A DNA stretch of 8,487 bases from NCBI GenBank assembly GCA_021779635.1, contig JAJYAH010000267.1:1-8487 (forward strand). Direction: 5' to 3'. This document shows positions 1 to 7,017 of the stretch, one piece after another (the first letter of the stretch is position 1; each line of letters opens with the position of its first letter). Both the position numbers and the translations under genes were made by a program. The DNA is from Pseudomonadota bacterium. Lineage in GTDB: Bacteria > Pseudomonadota > Alphaproteobacteria > Rhizobiales > Xanthobacteraceae. A model generated the notes under the pieces. It had not been told where the DNA came from. It saw only the letters and a list, made by a program, of their open reading frames with translations, and searched no databases.

Positions 1-348
1 CGCCCCAGCGCTAGCCCCGTGCGTGAATCGCCATTTTCCAATTGACGTCGCCATGACGCGCTGAAATGGTGCGGCTGCTTTCATGCTAGCCCGGCTGGAT
101 GAGCCGCTGCGCCCGATGGCGCGGTCAAGACGGCGGAGGCAACAACGGGGGAGACTATCGTTGCAATCGCTCCTGCGGATGAGCCGTGTGCGGATGAGGC
201 ATGTGCAGACGTGCCTTATGCCGATGAGGCTCGTGCAGACAGGTCTCGTGCAGAAAGATTCCGGCGCGACGCCTTCGGCGCGCGGCGATGAGGCGATCCC
301 CGTTGAAGCGTTCGGCCTGCCCTGATGCCGGGCGCCCGGGAGAACACG
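1..348. other. Non-coding leader upstream of the TRAP permease operon
   Basis: No convincing gene lies in these 348 bases. The open frames that cross it are arginine- or histidine-rich, lack a ribosome binding site, and look like by-products of high GC. One frame is open from 103 to 288 but follows a stop at 100-102 and has no start codon before its repeat. The stretch holds a degenerate 15-bp tandem repeat (175-264). It also holds a hairpin at 265-284, with CGCG/CGCC pairing GGCG/CGCG around a bulged A and a TTC loop and no U-run after it. A TTGACG hexamer at 42-47 could be a -35 box, but no good -10 box follows at 16-18 bases, so I do not call a promoter. The first bases could include the tail of an upstream gene; I cannot tell. 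Confidence 0.6.
175..264. repeat. Degenerate 15-bp tandem repeat, about six units
   Basis: Six consecutive 15-base units begin at 175, 190, 205, 220, 235 and 250. Each starts GC, followed by GAT, GAC or GAA at bases 4-6. Units 1, 2 and 4 share GATGAG, and units 2-5 end with a pyrimidine-rich C/T-x-T. Because 15 is a multiple of three, one plus frame reads as a five-residue periodicity (Ala-Asp/Glu-x-x-x), but that frame has no start codon. The array lies 85 bases before the small permease start. Function is unknown: it could be a remnant of a repeat-containing gene, or simply a local minisatellite. Confidence 0.6.
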
Positions 349-888
349 ATGCGCCCATTGCTGGCGGTCAGCGCCGCCATCGATCGGATCAATGAGAAGA
401 TAGGCTATTTCTGCAATTTCCTGGTGCTCGCCGCCTGCATCGTCAGCGCCGGCAATGCCATGATCCGCTATGCGTTCGGATACAGCTCGAACGGCTGGCT
501 CGAACTGCAGTGGTACATGTTCGCCATCCTGGTGATGTTCGGCGCATCGTACACCTTCAAGCGCAACGAGCATGTCCGGGTCGAGATCTTCTATCTGTTT
601 CTCTCCGAGCGCGGCCAGCTCTGGCTCGATTTGATCGGCACGCTGTTCTTCCTGATCCCGGCCTGCCTCCTGCTCAGCTACCTGTCCTGGCCGTTCTTCC
701 ATCAGGCCTACGCCGTCGGCGAAATGTCCGGCAACGCCGGCGGCCTGATCCGCTGGCCGATCAAATTCGTGATCCCGTCCGGCTTCGTGATGCTGGCATT
801 GCAAGGCGTCTCGGAGGTCATCAAACGCATTGCAGCGCTTCAGGGCCAGGTGACGATCGATGCGAAGTACGAGAGACCGACGCAATGA
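349..888 (+). CDS. TRAP transporter small permease subunit (DctQ type, FcbT2-like)
   Basis: This is a 179-residue inner-membrane protein, the small permease of a tripartite ATP-independent periplasmic (TRAP) transporter. It partners the large permease encoded just downstream. Four hydrophobic segments are visible, at about residues 18-38, 53-70, 90-112 and 138-158. The HVRVEI motif (75-80) after the second segment is the usual DctQ signature, and the C-terminal GGLIRWPIKFVIPSGF stretch (130-145) resembles the FcbT2 (mannitol/chloroaromatic) branch. I chose the ATG at 349 because GGGAG lies six bases upstream; an ATG eight codons earlier (325) has no such site. The stop overlaps the next start as ATGA (885-888), which indicates translational coupling. 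Family assignment is firm; the substrate cannot be read from this subunit. Confidence 0.93.
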   Translation: MRPLLAVSAAIDRINEKIGYFCNFLVLAACIVSAGNAMIRYAFGYSSNGWLELQWYMFAILVMFGASYTFKRNEHVRVEIFYLFLSERGQLWLDLIGTLFFLIPACLLLSYLSWPFFHQAYAVGEMSGNAGGLIRWPIKFVIPSGFVMLALQGVSEVIKRIAALQGQVTIDAKYERPTQ

Positions 889-2489
889 TCACGCTGGACA
901 CGATGCCGCCGATGATGTTCGGCGGCCTGGTTCTGGCGATGCTGATCGGCTTCCCGGTGGCGTTTACGCTGGCGGCTGTCGGGCTGTCGTTCGGATTTCT
1001 CGCCATTCATCTTGGCTTCTTTGACCTGAATTTCCTGCAGGCTATACCGGGCCGGGTGTTCGGCAGCGTGCTTTCCAACGAACTCCTGCTGGCGATTCCG
1101 TTCTTCACTTTCATGGGCGCGATCCTGGAGCGATGCGGCCTCGCCGAGGACATGCTGGATTCGATGGGCCAGCTGTTCGGCCCGATCCGCGGCGGCCTCG
1201 GCTATTCGGTCATCCTGGTCGGCTTCATTCTCGGCGCCATCACCGGCACGGTGGCGGCCCAGGTGATCGCGATGGCGCTGATCTCGATGCCGGTGATGAT
1301 CCGCTACGGCTACAACATGCGTTACATCACCGGCGTGCTGGCGGCATCCGGCACCATCACGCAATTGGTGCCGCCGTCGCTGGTCTTGATCGTGCTGGCC
1401 GACCAGCTCGGCAAGTCGGTCGGCGACATGTATCTGGGCGCATGGGGCCCGTCGGTGTTCCAGATCTTCCTGTTCGCCGGCTACACCTTCCTGCTTGGCG
1501 TCTTCAAGCCGGATCACGTGCCGGCGGTGCCGAAGACGGCACTGACGCTGACCGGATGGCCGCTGTGGCGCAAATGCCTGCTCGGCATCATCCCCTCGGC
1601 GGTGCTGATCTTTGTCGTGCTCGGCACCATGATGATGGGCCTCGCGACGCCGACCGAAGCCGGCGCCATGGGCGCGGTCGGCGCCATCGTGCTGGCCGCA
1701 ATCCACGCCAAGGACTTCAGCACCACCGGCCGCAAGATCCTGATTATCGGCGTGATCGCCGGCGGCATCGGCACCATCGTCGGCATCTTCCTGACGGAAG
1801 GCATCATCTTCAAGGCCGCATTTGCCGTCACCTATTTCGCCGTGGTGTGGATCTGCCTCGAGGCCGTCCGCATTCCCGAACTGCGCGACCTGATCAAGCA
1901 GGGCTACGAGACGACGATGCGCATCACCACGATGGTGGTGTTCATTCTGATCGGGTCGACCTGTTTCTCGGTGGTGTTCCTCGGCGTTTCCGGCGGCGTA
2001 TGGCTGGAGCATCTCTTGACGTCGCTGCCCGGCGGCGCCTGGGGCTTCCTGATCTTCATCAACCTGTTCATCTTCTTCCTGGCGTTCTTTCTAGATTTCT
2101 TCGAAATCGCCTTCATCATTCTGCCGATGATCGCGCCGATCGCGCAGAAGATCCTGGCTCCGGTCGTGGGTGCGGATGCCGCGCTGATCTGGTTCGGCGT
2201 CATGCTCTGCGTCAACATGCAGACCTCGTTCATGCATCCGCCGTTCGGCTTTGCGCTGTTTTATCTGCGTGGGGTCGCACCGAAAGAGGTCAAGAGCTCC
2301 GACATCTATTGGGGCGCCCTGCCCTGGGTCGGGTTGCAGGTGATCATGGTGGTGCTGGTGATCGCGTTCCCGATCACGGTGACCGGCCTGCTCGACAAGC
2401 CCGTCAACGTCGATCTGAACAAGATCAAGATCGAGGTCCCGCAAATCGAAGCCCCGCCGCTGGATTTCGGTCCTCCGGCAAAACAATAG
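885..2489 (+). CDS. TRAP transporter large permease subunit (DctM type, FcbT3-like)
   Basis: This is a 534-residue polytopic inner-membrane protein, the channel-forming subunit that moves substrate with a sodium gradient. DctM-type signatures are visible: TITQLVPPSLVLIVLA (157-172), GLATPTEAGAMGA (252-264), the FLDFFEIAFIILPMIAP segment (402-418) and QTSFMHPPFGFALFYL (446-461). It is about 100 residues longer than a typical 430-residue DctM. The extra length comes from a two-helix hydrophobic insertion at roughly 282-330 and a polar, proline-rich tail from about 505. This enlarged form fits the FcbT3 branch. The start ATG overlaps the stop of the small subunit, with GAGAGA eight bases upstream of it. 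A longer frame reaching back to 510 is only a read-through of the small permease gene out of frame. A strong terminator follows 22 bases after the stop. Confidence 0.93.
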   Translation: MITLDTMPPMMFGGLVLAMLIGFPVAFTLAAVGLSFGFLAIHLGFFDLNFLQAIPGRVFGSVLSNELLLAIPFFTFMGAILERCGLAEDMLDSMGQLFGPIRGGLGYSVILVGFILGAITGTVAAQVIAMALISMPVMIRYGYNMRYITGVLAASGTITQLVPPSLVLIVLADQLGKSVGDMYLGAWGPSVFQIFLFAGYTFLLGVFKPDHVPAVPKTALTLTGWPLWRKCLLGIIPSAVLIFVVLGTMMMGLATPTEAGAMGAVGAIVLAAIHAKDFSTTGRKILIIGVIAGGIGTIVGIFLTEGIIFKAAFAVTYFAVVWICLEAVRIPELRDLIKQGYETTMRITTMVVFILIGSTCFSVVFLGVSGGVWLEHLLTSLPGGAWGFLIFINLFIFFLAFFLDFFEIAFIILPMIAPIAQKILAPVVGADAALIWFGVMLCVNMQTSFMHPPFGFALFYLRGVAPKEVKSSDIYWGALPWVGLQVIMVVLVIAFPITVTGLLDKPVNVDLNKIKIEVPQIEAPPLDFGPPAKQ

Positions 2490-2511
2490 CAATCCGGGTT
2501 GGGGAAAACGC

Positions 2512-2542
2512 AAAACCCCGGAGCATCGGCTCGGGGGTTTTT
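2512..2542. terminator. Bidirectional intrinsic terminator between convergent genes
   Basis: AAAACCCC-G-GAGC (2512-2524) pairs with GCTC-G-GGGGTTTT (2529-2541) as a 13-position stem with one G/G mismatch and an ATCG loop. T residues follow on the plus strand, and the A-run gives a U-run on the minus strand. It sits between the stop of the large permease gene (2489) and the stop of the converging receptor gene (2561), so it can end transcription from both sides. Confidence 0.88.
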
Positions 2543-2560
2543 CCATTTGGGCGGAGGCGA

Positions 2561-3648
2561 TCAGCCCTGAGCGTGGCGCGCCATGAAGATGTCGTAGCCG
2601 AGTTCGGCGACCTGGAACCATTGGTAGCCGTTGTTCGAGAACGCCGTCATGGACTCGTAGACCTTCTTGAAATTGGCGTTGGTCGCAGCGACCTCGCTGT
2701 GTAGTTCTTTCGCCGCCTTGAAGCTTGCTTCCATGATCGGCGGCGAGAATGCGTGCAGCTTGGCGCCGCCGGCCAGCAGTTTGCGCAGCGCCATCGGATT
2801 GACGGCGTCGTATTTGGCCATCATCCAGTTGTTGGCGTAGTGACCGGCCTGCTCGAGGACATGCTGATAATGTTTCGGCAGCGCGTTCCATTTGTCGAGA
2901 TTGACCATGGCGAGCAGCATCGGGCCGCCCTCCCACCATCCCGGATAGTAGTAATGCGGCGCGACCTTGTAGAACCCGAGCTTCTCATCGTCATACGGAC
3001 CGACCCACTCGGCGCCGTCGATCGTGCCCTTCTCGAGCGCAGGATAGATGTCGCCACCAGCGAGCTGCTGCGGCACCGCGCCCAGCTTCTGCATCACGCG
3101 TCCGGCAAAGCCGCCGATGCGGAATTTCAGTCCCTGCAGGTCGTTGACGGTGTTGATCTCCTTGCGGAACCAGCCGCCCATCTGGCAACCGGTGTTGCCC
3201 GCGAGCAATGAGGTGACGTTGTAGCTTTTGTAAAACTCGTTGGCACCTCCTTGCCGCCGCCCAGCATGTACCAGGCCTGGTTCAGGCGCATGTCGGGTCC
3301 GAACGGCACCGAGGAACCGAAGGTAAACGTCGGATCCTTGCCGTAATAGTAATATGAGGCAGTATGCCCCAGTTCGACGGTGCCATTTTGCACGGCATCG
3401 AGCACTTGCAGGCCGGGAACGATTTCCCCGGCGGCGAAGGTCTGGATCTGGAATTTGTTGTCGGTGGCTTCGCCGACCGCCTTGGCCATCTGCTCGGCGC
3501 CGCCATGCAGCGTATCCAGCGATTTCGGCCAGCTCGTCGTCATCCGCCACTTAATCTCCGGTATCGACTGCGCGATCGCCGGCGCGGCAATGGTGGCAGC
3601 CCCCGCGACTCCCAATCCGGTGACCTTGATAAAGTCTCGTCGTTTCAT
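2561..3648 (-). pseudogene. TRAP substrate-binding protein (DctP/TakP/FcbT1-like), one-base frameshift
   Basis: This is a periplasmic receptor gene closely related to the intact one at 3877-4965. The ATG at 3648 follows an AAAAGGGGGG ribosome binding site and opens a Tat-like signal (KRRDFIK, then an alanine-rich stretch ending AIAQ). Residues 1-134 are in frame; then the frame is lost near 3243. Unrepaired, translation ends at 3127 after 173 residues, the last 39 being nonsense. The rest of the receptor continues in the next frame (NEFYKSYNV onward) to TGA at 2561. Adding one base (GTGCC to GTGGCC) restores 362 residues, exactly the paralogue's length, about 67% identical to it over the 106 mature residues before the shift (counted by eye). 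In the repaired numbering the ligand-site residues Gln156, Arg177, Glu214 and Trp215 are intact, so the lesion looks recent or is a sequencing error. Confidence 0.87.
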
Positions 3649-3666
3649 CGAACCCCCCTTTTCGTT

Positions 3667-3740
3667 GGGCATGATCTCTTCCGAAAACCGGTTCCCACAC
3701 CCGATCAAGTCCGAGTGCATGCTTTTTCGGGATCATGCCC
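3667..3740. repeat. Palindromic intergenic repeat of rhizobial type
   Basis: GGGCATGATC (3667-3676) and GATCATGCCC (3731-3740) are perfect inverted arms. Inside them CCGAAAA (3681-3687) pairs with TTTTCGG (3724-3730) across a four-base TCTT bulge, giving about 17 paired bases. The inner part contains AACCGGTT and a small imperfect hairpin (CACCCG with CGAGTG). From memory, this arm sequence with a GGGAACCGGTTTTCGG core recurs in intergenic regions of Bradyrhizobium and related genomes. It lies eight bases from the ribosome binding site of the broken receptor gene, so it would form part of that gene's mRNA leader. It contains no transposase. Confidence 0.75.
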
Positions 3741-3819
3741 TAGCCTTCGTTGCGAGGCTTGGGCGGAGCATGGAACATCCGGTTGGGGATTTCCACGATG
3801 AACTGGCGTCCCGCAATGC

Positions 3820-3851
3820 AAAAGCCCGGCCTCCTCGCGGAAACCGGGCTT
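3820..3851 (-). terminator. Intrinsic terminator of the intact TRAP receptor gene
   Basis: On the minus strand AAGCCCGG pairs with CCGGGCTT as a perfect 8-bp stem (3822-3829 with 3844-3851) around a 14-base loop. The second arm runs into TTTT (complement of 3820-3823). It lies 25 bases past the stop of the receptor gene at 3877. It should separate that gene's transcript from the second receptor gene downstream, so the two are probably not one simple operon. Confidence 0.8.
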
Positions 3852-3876
3852 GGTCGTCGGGTGGCTTGGGGCCTGA

Positions 3877-4965
3877 TCAGCCGCGCGTGCGCGAGCGGAT
3901 CATGAAACTGTCGAAGGTATATTCAGCGACCTGCCACCACAGATACTGGTCGGAGCGATAGGCCTGCATCGCCTCGATCGATTTCTTGAAGTCGGCGTTC
4001 TTGCCGGAAATCTCTCCCCACAATTCGTTGGTCGCCTTCAGGCAGGCTTCCAGCACTTCGTTGGTGAAGGGGCGAAGTTGCGTGCCGCCCGCGACCAGGC
4101 GCTTCAATGCCGCCGGGTTTTCCATATCGTAGCGCGCCCCCATCCAGGTATTGGCATTCGCGGTCGCATTGGTGATGATCGCCTGATAATTCCTGGGCAG
4201 CGAATTCCACTTCTCGAGATTGCAGAAAGCGTGAACCATCGGACCGCCTTCCCAGAAGCCGGGATAATAATAGTACTTCGCGACCTTCTGAAAACCGAGC
4301 TTTTCGTCGTCATACGGCCCGACCCACTCGGCGGCGTCGATGGTGCCTTTCTCAAGCGCGGGATAGATGTCGCCGCCGGCGAGTTGCTGCGGCACGACGC
4401 CGACCTTCTGCAGCACCTGGCCGGCAATTCCACCGATGCGAAACTTCAGCCCGGAAAGGTCGGCAACCGTCTTGATCTCCTTGCGGAACCAGCCGCCCAT
4501 CTGGGTGCCGGTATTGCCGCAGGGAAAACCGATCACGCCAAATTTCTTGAAGAACTCGTTGCCAAGCTCCATGCCGCCGCCCTGATACCACCACGAATTC
4601 TGCATCCGCGCATTCAGGCCGAACGGCACCGAGGAATAGATCGCAAACGTCGGATCCTTGCCGACGTAGTAATAGGAGACGGTGTGACTCATCTCGATGG
4701 TGCCGTTGGAAGTTGCATCGAGCGCCTGCAAGCCCGGCACGATTTCACCGGCGGCAAAGACCTGGATCTGAAACTTGTTGTCGGTCATTTCGGCGACGTA
4801 TTTGGAAAACTCCACGGCGCCGCCATAAATCGTATCGAGCGATTTCGGGAAACTCGACGTCATGCGCCATTTGATCTCGGGCGCCGATTGCGCGATCGCC
4901 GGCGAGGCCACGGCGGCCACGGCCGCACCGCTTGCCGAAACCTTCAAAAAATCACGACGCTTCAT
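3877..4965 (-). CDS. TRAP transporter substrate-binding protein (DctP type, TakP/FcbT1-like)
   Basis: This is a 362-residue periplasmic receptor that captures a carboxylate and delivers it to TRAP permeases. The N-terminus has a Tat-like signal (KRRDFLKVS, then an alanine-rich core and AIAQ at 23-26). Typical blocks of the TakP/FcbT1 group (COG4663) follow: FAAGEIVPGLQALDA (70-84), SYYYVGKDPTF (97-107), QMGGWFRKE (155-163), FRIGG (175-179) and EWVGPYDDEKLGF (213-225). From memory of TakP, sodium and pyruvate are bound by Gln155, Glu214, Trp215 and an Arg near 175. Here Gln155, Arg176, Glu213 and Trp214 occupy the same places, which suggests an alpha-keto acid or similar carboxylate. AAGGAG lies eight bases before the ATG. 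The gene converges on the permease genes. It is closely related to the frameshifted receptor at 2561-3648. The exact substrate is inferred. Confidence 0.93.
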   Translation of the reverse strand: MKRRDFLKVSASGAAVAAVASPAIAQSAPEIKWRMTSSFPKSLDTIYGGAVEFSKYVAEMTDNKFQIQVFAAGEIVPGLQALDATSNGTIEMSHTVSYYYVGKDPTFAIYSSVPFGLNARMQNSWWYQGGGMELGNEFFKKFGVIGFPCGNTGTQMGGWFRKEIKTVADLSGLKFRIGGIAGQVLQKVGVVPQQLAGGDIYPALEKGTIDAAEWVGPYDDEKLGFQKVAKYYYYPGFWEGGPMVHAFCNLEKWNSLPRNYQAIITNATANANTWMGARYDMENPAALKRLVAGGTQLRPFTNEVLEACLKATNELWGEISGKNADFKKSIEAMQAYRSDQYLWWQVAEYTFDSFMIRSRTRG

Positions 4966-5149
4966 TCGGACATCTCCTTGGCTTCGGGCGTTTCCCGTAT
5001 TTCTGCAGCTTTTCTTGGGCGGAGCGGTTTTCGCATCGGCCGCAGGGCGTCTGGCGACCGCGCTTTAACACGGAAGTTACCTTACGAAAACGCAACAAAG
5101 GCATGACTGCACTGATTAAACGAAAGTCGCATGAGTCCGTGAAATCGGC

Positions 5150-6277
<1,128 letters not shown>

Positions 6278-6284
6278 GGCGCAT

Positions 6285-6289
6285 CTCCT
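6285..6289 (-). promoter_or_regulatory. Ribosome binding site that fixes the TTG start of mrp
   Basis: On the minus strand AGGAG stands seven bases before TTG (6277-6275). No comparable site precedes the upstream in-frame ATG at 6325, so this decides the start. Confidence 0.7.
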
Positions 6290-6397
6290 GATACCGATAT
6301 TGGGGTGCGACATCCGAGGCGACACATAGAGCGATCCCCGAACAAAGGATACCGCCGTTATAACGCATCAGGCCCGCACGACCGGACGGTGTCGTCC

Positions 6398-6787
6398 TCA
6401 GCCCTGCTCCTTGGCGGCTTCATAATTCAATTCGATCATCACCCCGTTGGGGTCGTTGACGAAAATCTGCCAGAGTTCGCCGCCGGGCACCTGCCGAACG
6501 TCGAACTTCATGCCCCTGGATTGAAGCCGCTGCTTCATCCCGGCAAAATCGCGGCTGGCGAAAGCGACATGGTGGACCACGCCGGAATCGGGCTTCTGCT
6601 GCTCTTGAGTCGGCGAGATATCGACGAGATGAACCACCGCCCTGCCCTCGCTGTACATCCAGGCCCCGGGGAACGCGAAGTTCGGCCGGTCGCCTTTCGT
6701 CAGGCCGAGGATGTCCTCGTAGAACCGAACGGTGTCGGCGAGTTTCCGGGTCCGGATATTGAAGTGATCGAGTACGCCCACGCTCAT
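6398..6787 (-). CDS. VOC family (glyoxalase/bleomycin-resistance fold) protein
   Basis: This is a 129-residue single-domain vicinal-oxygen-chelate protein, probably cytoplasmic and metal-dependent. Two beta-alpha-beta-beta-beta halves can be seen, starting at LDHFNIRT (6-13) and VVHHVAFAS (70-78). The likely metal ligands are His8, His73 and Glu119 (MIELNY), with His53 (VVHLV) as a possible fourth. The DPNGVMIEL end is typical of glyoxalase I-like members. The ATG at 6787 was chosen because AAGGGAG lies nine bases upstream; the ATG ten codons earlier has no such site. It could act on methylglyoxal-type adducts, a catechol or another small metabolite, and the sequence does not decide. It reads away from the hydroxyacid dehydrogenase gene, with a 230-base shared upstream region. 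Confidence 0.85.
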   Translation of the reverse strand: MSVGVLDHFNIRTRKLADTVRFYEDILGLTKGDRPNFAFPGAWMYSEGRAVVHLVDISPTQEQQKPDSGVVHHVAFASRDFAGMKQRLQSRGMKFDVRQVPGGELWQIFVNDPNGVMIELNYEAAKEQG

Positions 6788-6872
6788 GCGATACCGCTCC
6801 CTTGATGTTGAAATCACAGTTGTCGGAACCCTGTCCTAGCATAAAACAATACCGGCCCGCCAAACCCGGACG

Positions 6873-6900
6873 TTGCCCTTCATGATCCAGCGTCTATTGT
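6873..6900 (+). promoter_or_regulatory. Candidate sigma-70-type promoter for the hydroxyacid dehydrogenase gene
   Basis: TTGCCC (6873-6878) and TATTGT (6895-6900) are separated by 16 bases on the plus strand. This would leave an untranslated leader of about 110 bases before the ATG at 7018. The hexamers are only fair matches, and the call rests on position between divergent genes. Confidence 0.3.
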
Positions 6901-7017
6901 AGCGGGTTCCACACCTTGCGACGGACCTGTTTCGAGGACCGAACCAGCCGCCGTCCCGTCTCCCGCATTCCGCGCGGCCCGTTCAACACCGCCGGCAAAA
7001 ACCCCAGGGTTAAAAAC

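Noticed and set aside
42..70. TTGACG as a promoter for the permease operon
   Set aside because: The -35 match is good, but no acceptable -10 hexamer is found 16-18 bases downstream.
103..288. Plus-strand frame with Ala-Asp-x-x-x five-residue periodicity, possibly a pentapeptide-repeat protein
   Set aside because: True pentapeptide repeats need Leu or Phe in the centre of A(D/N)Lxx; here that position is mostly Glu, Arg or Val. There is an upstream stop and no start codon.
840..2012. Long minus-strand open frame (390 codons) across the large permease gene
   Set aside because: It is very rich in His, Asp, Gln and Arg with no recognisable motif, and it lies wholly opposite well-supported permease genes. 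It is a GC-rich antisense shadow.
3649..3720. Upstream in-frame ATG (3720) for the broken receptor gene
   Set aside because: The extra residues are a translation of the palindromic repeat, and the ATG at 3648 has a strong ribosome binding site followed at once by the signal peptide.
4078..5106. Plus-strand open frame of 342 codons opposite the intact receptor gene
   Set aside because: It is antisense to a gene with clear family motifs and a signal peptide, and its own translation has no domain pattern.
6356..6365. Perfect 10-bp palindrome CGTTATAACG upstream of mrp
   Set aside because: Ten bases is too short to call an operator without other copies or a nearby regulator gene.
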